A stretch of DNA of 64,000 bases from positions 1 to 64,000 of the forward strand of contig CAZNRD010000006.1 in assembly GCA_964575425.1 (NCBI GenBank), given 5' to 3'. Made by a program: the position numbers and the translations under genes. Of the stretch, positions 37,980-45,387 are shown in pieces (the stretch's first letter is position 1; every line of letters begins with the position of its first letter). Below the pieces are notes generated by a model. That model ran no database searches and was not told the origin of the DNA. It saw nothing but the letters and a program-made list of their open reading frames with translations. This stretch comes from DATEAV01 sp964575425. GTDB lineage: Bacteria; Chloroflexota; Anaerolineae; Anaerolineales; E44-bin32.

Positions 37980-39725
37980 ATGACTGACCACGTCGGCACG
38001 CAGCAGCTCGAGACTGTGCTTGCTCGTTTCGGCGATCAGGTTCAGCCCGACCCCCGACCCGGCTTCTCCGGGTACATCGTTCAGCCTGCTCGCCTGCTGG
38101 AATTCGCTTCTGCCTTGCGCCAGGAACTCGGCTACGACCTGCTCTCGTCCCTCACCGGCGTGGACTACCTGCCAGAGGGCAAGATGGAGGTGGTCTATCA
38201 CGCCCAACGGACCGGCGGGGGCCCCCCTCTGGTGTACAAAGTCCAGGTGCCGCGCGACAACGCAGTCGTGCCCTCGCTGGTGCCCATCTACCCGGGCGCA
38301 GACTTTCAGGAGCGAGAGGCGTGGGACCTGCTGGGCATCCGCTTCGAGGGGCACCCGCATCTCCTGCGCATCCTGATGTGGGAAGGCTTCCACGGGCATC
38401 CTCTGCGCAAGGATTGGCGAGAGGCCTACTTCGAAGAGGAGACCAAGCCCTTCAAGAGCCGCTCGCCCGCCGGCAAACCGCAGCGCATCGAGGACAAAGT
38501 TCCCTATCATCACAACGTTTCCTTCCCGCCGGACTTCACGGTGGAGGGTTGGGTCCCGGAGGGCGAGTCGGCGACCTACGCCGCTCTCGGCCACGTCGGC
38601 GGTGACGGCCGCGACGAAATGCTGGAGACCGACCACCTGATTGTCAACCTGGGGCCCCAGCATCCATCGACGCATGGCGTGTTCCGCATGGTGGTTCGGC
38701 TGGAGGGCGAGACAATCGTCGCCCTGGAGCCGGTGATGGGCTACCTGCATCGGAATCACGAGAAGATTGGCGAGCGCAACACCTACCTGATGAACATGCC
38801 TTTCACTGACCGCCTGGACTACTTCTGCTCGATGAGCAACAACTTCGGCTATGCCCTGGCGGTGGAAAAACTGATGGACATCAAACCCCCGGAGCGCGCC
38901 GAGTACATCCGGGTGATGATGGCGGAGCTCACCCGCGTCTGCAATCACCTAGCGGCTATCGGCTTCCTGCTCAATGACCTGGGTGCCTATTTCACGCCGG
39001 TGCTTTATGCGCTGGAGGAGCGAGAGCTCATCCTCGATGTCTTCGAGGCCGTCTCCGGCTCGCGCATGATGTGTAACTACTTCCGCTTCGGCGGTGTGGC
39101 GCGCGATCTGCCCGAAGGGACGCTGGAGAGAGTCCGGGATCTCGTCTATGAGCGCCTGCCGCGCCGCATCGACGACCTCGATCGCTACCTGACGGAGAAC
39201 GAGATCGTCCAGATTCGCGGCTTCGGCGTCGGGGTCCTGCCCCCGGAGAAGGCCATTGCCTACTCGGTCACAGGTCCGGTGCTGCGCGCCTCCGGCGTCC
39301 CGTTCGACCTGCGCCGGGCGGATCCGTACTCGATCTACGATCGCCTCGAGTTCGACGTGGCGGTGCGCTATCACGGCGATGTGTATGACCGCTATGTAAT
39401 CCGCATGGACGAGATGCGGCAGAGCCTCCGCATCCTGCAGCAGGTCGTGCGCGACATCCCCGGCGGCGAGATCATGGCCGGCAAGCCGCAGCACCAGGTG
39501 CGCGTTCCCCCGGGCGAGGCCTACGGCCGGGTGGAGAGCCCGAAGGGAGAACTCGGCTACTACATCGTCTCGGACGGAAAACCGAATCCGTGGCGTTACC
39601 ATGTGCGCGCCCCGTCGTTCATCAACCTGACGCCGCTGGGGGAACTGTGCAAGGGGCACAAGGTTGCCGACAGCGTCGTCATCCTGGGCTCAGTCGATAT
39701 CGTCCTGGGTGAGGTTGACCGCTAG
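37980..39725 (+). CDS. nuoCD: NADH-quinone oxidoreductase fused subunit C/D
   Basis: A 581-residue fusion. NuoC (about 1-190) includes SLTGVDYL, PIYPGADFQEREAWDLLGIRFEGHP and LRKDW. NuoD (about 210-581) includes NLGPQHPSTHGVFR, PVMGYLHRNHEKIGER, GARMM-like SGSRMMCNYFRFGGVA and the quinone-site C-terminus SVDIVLGEVDR. Both halves match complex I rather than [NiFe]-hydrogenase, since the four Ni-binding Cys are absent. NuoCD fusion is known in several bacterial groups. It begins 26 bp after nuoB. Confidence 0.95.
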   Translation: MTDHVGTQQLETVLARFGDQVQPDPRPGFSGYIVQPARLLEFASALRQELGYDLLSSLTGVDYLPEGKMEVVYHAQRTGGGPPLVYKVQVPRDNAVVPSLVPIYPGADFQEREAWDLLGIRFEGHPHLLRILMWEGFHGHPLRKDWREAYFEEETKPFKSRSPAGKPQRIEDKVPYHHNVSFPPDFTVEGWVPEGESATYAALGHVGGDGRDEMLETDHLIVNLGPQHPSTHGVFRMVVRLEGETIVALEPVMGYLHRNHEKIGERNTYLMNMPFTDRLDYFCSMSNNFGYALAVEKLMDIKPPERAEYIRVMMAELTRVCNHLAAIGFLLNDLGAYFTPVLYALEERELILDVFEAVSGSRMMCNYFRFGGVARDLPEGTLERVRDLVYERLPRRIDDLDRYLTENEIVQIRGFGVGVLPPEKAIAYSVTGPVLRASGVPFDLRRADPYSIYDRLEFDVAVRYHGDVYDRYVIRMDEMRQSLRILQQVVRDIPGGEIMAGKPQHQVRVPPGEAYGRVESPKGELGYYIVSDGKPNPWRYHVRAPSFINLTPLGELCKGHKVADSVVILGSVDIVLGEVDR

Positions 39726-39764
39726 GCACGCTGCCGGCAAGTGGCGATCGACGTGGAGAGGCGA

Positions 39765-40382
39765 ATGTACGGCATCGGAATCCTCAAGGGGCTGGGCGTC
39801 ACCCTCAAGCATTTCATCCTGTCGTACGTAGACGACGTGCGCTGGCTCGGCCGCCGCTACCGCAATCCGGAAGCCCTGACGGTTCGGCAGAGCCCGAGGG
39901 GCAAAGGGGTCTTCACCGTCCAGTACCCGGAGGAGAGACTCCCCTTGCCGGAGGAGTTCCGCTTCATCCCGTTCCTGGTCTACGACGAAGGCGTGGAGGG
40001 GGAAAAGCGGGTGCGCTGCACTTCTTGCGGCATCTGTGCCAGGGTTTGCCCACCGCAGTGCATCTGGATTGAGCGGACGGTCGATCCGGCCACGGGCAAA
40101 CCAGCGCCGGCTCCACGGGAGTTCGCCATCGATGTGGACCTGTGCATGAATTGCGGTCTGTGCGCCGAATACTGTCCCTTCGATGCCATCAAGATGGACC
40201 ACGATTATGAGCTGGCGACATACGACCGACACGCGGATAACATCTTCACTCTCGAGAGGCTGCTCAAGCCCGCCAGCTACTACGCTTCGATCCGCCCGAC
40301 CAGCTTTGCACGAGAAGAAGCGGCACGGGCAGAGAAGCAAGCCGCCAAAGCCGCCGGCAAGGCTGATGAGGTGCCTGCCTAG
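39765..40382 (+). CDS. nuoI: NADH-quinone oxidoreductase subunit I
   Basis: A 205-residue subunit carrying two [4Fe-4S] clusters (N6a/N6b): CTSCGICARVCPPQCI and CMNCGLCAEYCPFDAI. The N-terminal helix region (GLGVTLKHFILSYV) fits NuoI. Start ATG 39765 has GGAG 6 bp upstream; the frame is open from GTG 39741. The C-terminus has an unusual Lys/Ala-rich tail. No nuoA, H, J-N, E, F or G is in the window. Confidence 0.93.
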   Translation: MYGIGILKGLGVTLKHFILSYVDDVRWLGRRYRNPEALTVRQSPRGKGVFTVQYPEERLPLPEEFRFIPFLVYDEGVEGEKRVRCTSCGICARVCPPQCIWIERTVDPATGKPAPAPREFAIDVDLCMNCGLCAEYCPFDAIKMDHDYELATYDRHADNIFTLERLLKPASYYASIRPTSFAREEAARAEKQAAKAAGKADEVPA

Positions 40383-40411
40383 CTTCAGCCGGGCCCTGGA
40401 GGGCATCCCTG

Positions 40412-40786
40412 GTGTACCAGCGTGACACGGAAATGCTCTTCCCGGTTCGGGTGGCGCCTGCGCTGCGCAGCCTGCGAGGCGCGATGTGGTCGCGACTGGT
40501 GGATCGAGCCACCAGGGCCGCCGACGGCTCGCTCGATCAACTGGCCTTCTGCCTGATGATGATCCGTCTGGCGAGCTGCCTGACGTGTCACACCGATTCG
40601 TACCGGGCGATGCGGGGCTGCACGCAGTGCGCGGCCCAGGTTGTGCGCCGCTTCCGCGGTGATGACGCGGAGCTGGCAACTTTGTTCGAGCGCGCCCGCG
40701 CCGAGATCGCGCTCCATCTGGAAGTCGATGCGCGGGGAGGGCGGGAGGTCTGCAGCCCGGCATTCGAGGTGATCCATGAGTCATGA
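40412..40786 (+). CDS. small Cys-rich protein between nuoI and mrp
   Basis: A 124-residue soluble protein without a recognised family. Its core has the spaced cysteines SCLTCHTDSYRAMRGCTQC (C-x2-C-H ... C-x2-C), which could hold zinc or an Fe-S cluster. CxxCH also resembles a haem c motif, but there is no signal peptide. It starts at GTG 40412 with GGAGGG 8 bp upstream and overlaps mrp by 11 bp, so the three genes nuoI, this one and mrp are translationally linked. A role in Fe-S handling for complex I is an inference. Confidence 0.7.
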   Translation: MYQRDTEMLFPVRVAPALRSLRGAMWSRLVDRATRAADGSLDQLAFCLMMIRLASCLTCHTDSYRAMRGCTQCAAQVVRRFRGDDAELATLFERARAEIALHLEVDARGGREVCSPAFEVIHES

Positions 40787-41864
40787 CGAAAAACCCGCCG
40801 TCAGCGCCGAAGCCGTCCTGGAGGCGCTGCGCGGCGTCCAGGATCCGGAGCTGGGGAAGGACTTGGTAAGCCTGGGTATGATCAAGGACCTGAAGGTCGA
40901 GGGCGGCCAAGTCTCCTTTCGCCTGGAGCTCACCACGCCAGCCTGTCCCTTGCGCGACCGGATCCAGCAGGAAGCGCGGCAGGCGGTGGAGGCGCTGCCG
41001 GGAGTGCGCGGCGTCGATGTCCTGATGAGCGCACGCGTGCCTTCCGACGGCCGCAGCCGGGGGATGTTGCGGCTGCCCATCCGCAACGCAGTGGCAGTGG
41101 CGTCGGGTAAGGGCGGTGTGGGCAAGACGACCGTGGCCGTCAATCTGGCTGTCTCGCTGGCCAGGGCGGGTTCCAGAGTCGGCCTGCTCGACGCTGACAT
41201 GTACGGACCGAACGTCCCGACCATGATGGGCGTGGAGACAATGCCCCCGCCTCAGGACGGCCGGATGATCCCGGCGCTGGCTCACGACGTGCGCGTGGTG
41301 TCGATCGGATTCCTCGTACCGCCAGGGCAGCCCCTGATCTGGCGGGGCCCGATGCTTCATTCTGCCATTCGCCAGCTCCTCTTTGACGTCGAGTGGGGCG
41401 AATTGGACTACCTTGTCATCGACCTGCCTCCCGGGACCGGCGATGCGCAGCTCAGCCTGGCGCAGTCGATCCCGCTCAGCGGGGGCGTCATCGTCACCAC
41501 GCCGCAGCAGGTGTCGCTGCAGGACGCGCGGCGCGGCCTGGAGATGTTCCGCGCTCTCGACGTGCCAGTCCTGGGGGTGGTGGAGAACATGAGCTTCCTC
41601 GAGCTGCCCGGCGGTGGGCGAATGGACATCTTCGGCCAGGGAGGCGGCGAGGTGCTGGCCCGTGAAGCGGGCGTGCCCTTCCTGGGCTCGGTACCCATCG
41701 ACGCGGCGGTCAGGGAAAGCGGCGACTGCGGCGTGCCGGTCGTCATCTCCAGGCCCGATACGCCCGTGGCCAAGGCCCTGGTGGCGGTGTCGCAGGCCAT
41801 CGCCGCGCGGCTGAGCGTCGCCGCAGTGTCCTCGGCCGACACCTCGATTCGGATAACGGACTGA
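40776..41864 (+). CDS. Mrp/ApbC-type Fe-S carrier ATPase
   Basis: A 362-residue P-loop protein of the Mrp/NBP35 family, which carries Fe-S clusters to apo-proteins. The N-terminal MIP18/DUF59 domain (about 9-85) is followed by the deviant Walker A SGKGGVGKTT (about 109-118), DADMYGPNVP and IDLPPGTGDAQLS. In Salmonella ApbC the loop after ENMS carries C-x2-C that binds the bridging cluster; here the loop reads ENMSFLELPGGGRMDIFG without Cys, so cluster binding must differ or be lost. Neighbouring complex I genes suggest a link to its assembly. Confidence 0.9.
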   Translation: MSHDEKPAVSAEAVLEALRGVQDPELGKDLVSLGMIKDLKVEGGQVSFRLELTTPACPLRDRIQQEARQAVEALPGVRGVDVLMSARVPSDGRSRGMLRLPIRNAVAVASGKGGVGKTTVAVNLAVSLARAGSRVGLLDADMYGPNVPTMMGVETMPPPQDGRMIPALAHDVRVVSIGFLVPPGQPLIWRGPMLHSAIRQLLFDVEWGELDYLVIDLPPGTGDAQLSLAQSIPLSGGVIVTTPQQVSLQDARRGLEMFRALDVPVLGVVENMSFLELPGGGRMDIFGQGGGEVLAREAGVPFLGSVPIDAAVRESGDCGVPVVISRPDTPVAKALVAVSQAIAARLSVAAVSSADTSIRITD

Positions 41865-41883
41865 GGGCAGTGGAATAGGTCGC

Positions 41884-42798
41884 ATGGACAGCGCACAGGT
41901 CACAGCGCGAGTGGTTGGCATCCGCTTCCACAGGTTGGGGAAGCTCTACCATTTCGACGCTTCCTCCGTGCCCGACCTGAAGGCTGGGGACTATGCCGTC
42001 GTGACCACTAGCCGGGGGCAGGAGCTTGGACAGGTGGTGGGGTTTGTGGAGAACCCCGAACCGCCGCCGGAGGGCTCCTGGAAAGCGATCGAGCGGCGGG
42101 CCACGCCGCACGACCTGGTCTTGCGGCGGATCTGGGCAGGTCGTGAGGCCGAGGCCACGATCGAATGCCGCGCCAAAGCCCACGAGCTCGGGCTGAAAGA
42201 GATCAAGATCGTACGAGTGGAGTTCTCTTTCGACGGCTCGCGCCTGGCACTCATCTACACCTGTGAGGATGAAGGCAAGGCTGAGTTGAAGGGTCTGCGG
42301 GAAGCGATGCAGCAAGCCTTCCGCAAGGCTCGCGTCGAGATGAAACACATCGGCCCACGCGATGTGGCCAAGTACCTCGGCGGGATGGGCGCCTGCGGCA
42401 TCGATGTCCGCTGCTGTTCAAGGTTCCTGACGGAGTTCAGCCCGGTTTCCATCAAGATGGCCAAGGCCCAGGGGATCTCGCTCAATCCGCAGGAGATCAC
42501 GGGCATGTGTGGCCGGCTGCGCTGCTGCCTTGTCTATGAGTACGAGCAGTACGTGGAGGCGCGCAAACACCTTCCCAAGAAGAACAAGCGGGTGGTCACC
42601 CCGCGGGGCGAGGGCAAGGTGGTGGATGTCGTCCCGCTCAAGGAAGCGGTCATCGTTGCCCTCGACGATGGCGAGAGGGCCGAGTTCGACATGGACGAAC
42701 TCCATCCTTACGATGAACTGAAGGCGCTGGAGCACAAGTCGAAGGAGTCGTGCGGTCGAGAAGAGGGCGGCTGCAGCCGCAGGCAGGGCGAGCTGTGA
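41884..42798 (+). CDS. ricT: PSP1-domain protein RicT (YaaT)
   Basis: A 304-residue protein of the PSP1/YaaT/RicT family. The cores KAGDYAVVTTSRGQELGQVV, the GACGIDVRCCSRFL motif and the GMCGRLRCCLVYEYE motif are diagnostic; the conserved Cys in these hold Fe-S clusters in the B. subtilis RicAFT (Y) complex, which promotes RNase Y-dependent mRNA maturation. RicA and RicF are not nearby. The C-terminus has an extra Cys-rich tail (ESCGREEGGCSRR). It is 19 bp after mrp, and its stop overlaps the PIG-L start (GTGA). Confidence 0.9.
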   Translation: MDSAQVTARVVGIRFHRLGKLYHFDASSVPDLKAGDYAVVTTSRGQELGQVVGFVENPEPPPEGSWKAIERRATPHDLVLRRIWAGREAEATIECRAKAHELGLKEIKIVRVEFSFDGSRLALIYTCEDEGKAELKGLREAMQQAFRKARVEMKHIGPRDVAKYLGGMGACGIDVRCCSRFLTEFSPVSIKMAKAQGISLNPQEITGMCGRLRCCLVYEYEQYVEARKHLPKKNKRVVTPRGEGKVVDVVPLKEAVIVALDDGERAEFDMDELHPYDELKALEHKSKESCGREEGGCSRRQGEL

Positions 42799-43517
42799 GC
42801 CTCAGTCAGGTGACCACGCCCCAGCGAGTGCTGGTGGTCCTGGCTCACCCCGACGACCCGGAGTTCTACTGTGGCGGGACAGTGGCCCGCTGGACCGCCG
42901 AGGGCCGTCAGGTCATCTACTGCCTGCTCACTAGGGGCGAAAGAGGGGCCAGCGACTCCAGCGCGGACCCCCGGTTGCTGGCTCAGCGCCGCGTGGCGGA
43001 ACAGCAGGCAGCAGCCCGCGTCCTCGGCGTGCAGGAGGTGCTGTTCCTGGACTACCCGGACGGCTACCTCGTGGCCGACCTTTCCCTGCGTAAGGACGTC
43101 GTGCGCGGCATCCGGCGCGTCCAGCCTGATATCCTCATCACCTGCGACCCGACCAACTTCTTCCCCAGCTCCACGTACATCAACCACCCCGACCACCGCG
43201 CGGCGGGCCAGGCGGCACTCGATGCCGTCTTTCCGGCGTCGGGTTCCGGGATGTTCTTTCCCGAGCTGGAACGGAGCGAAGGACTGTCGCCCCATAAGGT
43301 CCGCCAGGTCTATGTGGCCGGAGCACAGGCACCAAATACCGCCATCGATGTCACTGCATACCTAGATCGGAAGGTGGCTGCCCTGCGCGAGCACCGGAGT
43401 CAGATACGGGACATGGACGGACTCGAAGGACGGATCCGGTCCTGGCTTCTGGACACGGACAGCCCGCCGGACGCGCCGCGCTATGTCGAGCACTTTCAGC
43501 GAATCGACCTGGCCTGA
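42795..43517 (+). CDS. PIG-L family deacetylase
   Basis: A 240-residue LmbE/PIG-L zinc deacetylase: HPDDPEF (His-x-Asp-Asp metal site), the TRGERG loop, and HPDHRAAGQAALDAVFP with the third metal His. The usual substrates are N-acetylglucosamine-linked compounds such as bacillithiol/mycothiol precursors or N-glycosides. The GTG at 42795 overlaps the ricT stop by 4 bp, giving tight coupling; a frame open further upstream lies inside ricT. Confidence 0.92.
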   Translation: MSLSQVTTPQRVLVVLAHPDDPEFYCGGTVARWTAEGRQVIYCLLTRGERGASDSSADPRLLAQRRVAEQQAAARVLGVQEVLFLDYPDGYLVADLSLRKDVVRGIRRVQPDILITCDPTNFFPSSTYINHPDHRAAGQAALDAVFPASGSGMFFPELERSEGLSPHKVRQVYVAGAQAPNTAIDVTAYLDRKVAALREHRSQIRDMDGLEGRIRSWLLDTDSPPDAPRYVEHFQRIDLA

Positions 43518-43560
43518 GATGGGCTCCATCAGCCGGGGCAGCCGCCGCATGCGATGAGCA

Positions 43561-44232
43561 ATGGGCGGCATGATCTCCTCCGACTCATACCACGTCTTTC
43601 GCCGTGCCGGTGGCAGAGGTTGGCTGGTACTGGCAGGTGAGATGGAAGGCTTTGCCCGGTCCCTCGGCCTGCTCAGTGGGAATCTTCTTGTTCATGCCGA
43701 CCTCTCGCAGCCACCCAGATTGGTGCTCGGCCCGAAAACCGATCACGCCTCTGCCACGACCCTCTCCCGCTCCATCGAGCAGTGGCTCGGCAGTCGAGTT
43801 CAGCGCAAGGACCTCGCTTCTCAGACGATCGGGAGCTGGGTTGGCAAGGGGCTAATCGTGCTCGCCGGCGGCCCTTGGCGCGATTGGCTCGAGACACTCG
43901 CTTCCTTCTCGCCAAGAGAAGTCCTCGATGAGGGCAGCCTGGTCTGCGCTGTCGGGCCGGCCGCTGAAACCTTCGGGAGATGGATCTTCCCGGCTGGAGA
44001 GCGAGAACCTAGCGCTGGCCTGTCCTGGCTGCCAGGAGCCGTCGTTCAGACCGATGTCGTGGATCCCGTGGCGTTGGCCGCCGTGCGCGGATTCCTCTCG
44101 CGCGAGCTATATTCGTACGCCATCTCGCTGCCGGCAGAGGCCGTCTTGGCCCTCGGGCCTGCCGGCGAGGTCGAGGTCTGGAGCCGAGAGGCGCCCACGG
44201 TCATCCTGGGAGTGGGCTGGAGGCAAGCATGA
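43561..44232 (+). CDS. unknown protein, possible S51/GATase-like fold
   Basis: A 223-residue protein with no signature I can assign. Hydrophobic strand-turn segments (GKGLIVLAGGPWRDWLETL, LVCAVGPAAETFGRW, VVQTDVVDP) suggest an alpha/beta Rossmann or class I glutamine-amidotransferase-like fold, perhaps a degenerate peptidase S51, but the S51 nucleophile elbow is not visible. It has no ribosome-binding site; ATG 43570 is an alternative start. Its stop overlaps the BtuF-like gene (ATGA), so the two are coupled. Confidence 0.55.
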   Translation: MGGMISSDSYHVFRRAGGRGWLVLAGEMEGFARSLGLLSGNLLVHADLSQPPRLVLGPKTDHASATTLSRSIEQWLGSRVQRKDLASQTIGSWVGKGLIVLAGGPWRDWLETLASFSPREVLDEGSLVCAVGPAAETFGRWIFPAGEREPSAGLSWLPGAVVQTDVVDPVALAAVRGFLSRELYSYAISLPAEAVLALGPAGEVEVWSREAPTVILGVGWRQA

Positions 44233-45128
44233 GCGGAGGCAACGGCTATACTGCCATCCTGACGTTCTCTGGCCCGCCGCAGCGCGTCGTCAGCCTGGTG
44301 CCTTCTGTGACCGAAAGCCTCTTCGACCTGGGAGCCGGGCACTACGTCGTGGGTGTGACCGACTTCTGTCGGCCGCCAGAGGAGGCCGAAGGCCACCTGA
44401 CGCGCGTCGGTGGCACCCGCAGTCCGGATCTCGAAGCCATCCTGTCCCTCAAACCCGAACTGGTGATTGCCAACAAGGAAGAGAACAGCCGGAGCGCGGT
44501 CGAGCGGCTGGAGGCGGCGGGCCTGAAGGTGTGGGTGACCTTCCCGCGCTCAATCGATGAGTTGCTGTCGCTGCTTTGGGCGCTTGTGCGCCTGTTCAAC
44601 GTGCCCGCTTCCGGCAGCCGCATCCGCACCCTCGAGGTTACCCTCGAATGGGAGCGGCGGGCTTCCGCTCAACGCAGGCCCGTCCGCGTCTTTGCTCCGA
44701 TCTGGCAGGGAAGAACGGACGGCGGTCAGACGTGGTGGATGACCTTCAACCGCGAGACCTATGCACACGATGTCTTGGCCCACTGCGGCGGCGAGAACGT
44801 GTTCGCCGATCGTCCGCGGCGCTACCCGCTGGAGGCCGACCTCGGCCTTGCCCCGCCTCAGGATCCGGGAGAGCGGGATACCCGCTACCCGCGACTGACC
44901 TCTGCGGAAGTGATCCGGGCCTCGCCCGAACTCGTCCTGCTGCCCGACGAGCCCTACGCATTCGGCGAGGCCGGGCAAGCAGCCGTCCGCGACCAGTTGG
45001 CCGAGACGCCCGCCGTGCGTGACGGCCGCGTGCTATGTATTGACGGCACCCTGCTCACCTGGCATGGAACGCGATTGGCCCGGGCCCTGGCCGAGTTGCC
45101 CTCCATCCTGCAAACGGCAATTTCCTGA
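44229..45128 (+). CDS. BtuF-like substrate-binding protein without signal peptide
   Basis: A 299-residue helical-backbone metal-receptor (class III solute-binding) protein: RVVSLVPSVTESLFDLGAG, VGGTRSPDLEAILSLKPELVIANKEEN and the C-terminal PELVLLPDEPYAFGEAG match BtuF/FhuD-type proteins binding cobalamin or siderophores. The N-terminus (MSGGNGYTAILTFSG) has no signal peptide or lipobox, so it appears cytosolic. GGAGG precedes ATG 44229. No ABC permease is nearby. A non-transport role, such as intracellular cofactor binding, is an inference. Confidence 0.85.
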   Translation: MSGGNGYTAILTFSGPPQRVVSLVPSVTESLFDLGAGHYVVGVTDFCRPPEEAEGHLTRVGGTRSPDLEAILSLKPELVIANKEENSRSAVERLEAAGLKVWVTFPRSIDELLSLLWALVRLFNVPASGSRIRTLEVTLEWERRASAQRRPVRVFAPIWQGRTDGGQTWWMTFNRETYAHDVLAHCGGENVFADRPRRYPLEADLGLAPPQDPGERDTRYPRLTSAEVIRASPELVLLPDEPYAFGEAGQAAVRDQLAETPAVRDGRVLCIDGTLLTWHGTRLARALAELPSILQTAIS

Positions 45129-45387
45129 GGCGCGCCGCAGCCAAGCCCCGCCTGAGCGATAGTACAATAGCCGTCATCCTGCGGATGAGGTGAGGCATGC
45201 TGCCCGAGCTCAGGCTGCCCGCGAGACCGGTGGGTGCGCTGGCGGGAGTCCTCGTGGGTGGCTCGACCAGCGACTGCTTGCCGTGGCCAGCAGTGCCTGA
45301 CGGGGAATGCATGTCTGTGGGGGTGGCAGCGGCATGCGGCTTCTTGCCTGTGAGCTGGGGTCTTGCCTCGAGCGCTCGAGGAGCCAA
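45129..45387. other. intergenic region upstream of selD
   Basis: No gene is supported. TACAAT at 45164-45169 is a possible -10 box. The selD frame is open from ATG 45334, but GTG 45388 has the better ribosome-binding site (GAGGAG at 45378-45383). A search by eye for a tRNA-Sec on both strands found none. Confidence 0.4.

Noticed and set aside
37980..39725. Membrane-bound [NiFe] hydrogenase large subunit
   Set aside because: The Ni-binding Cys pairs are absent and the C-terminus is that of NuoD.
40412..40786. Cytochrome c (CxxCH motif)
   Set aside because: There is no signal peptide and only one such motif, followed by another C-x2-C; metal or Fe-S binding is more likely.
45129..45387. tRNA-Sec gene upstream of selD
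   Set aside because: No cloverleaf with a long variable arm or TCA anticodon could be drawn on either strand.
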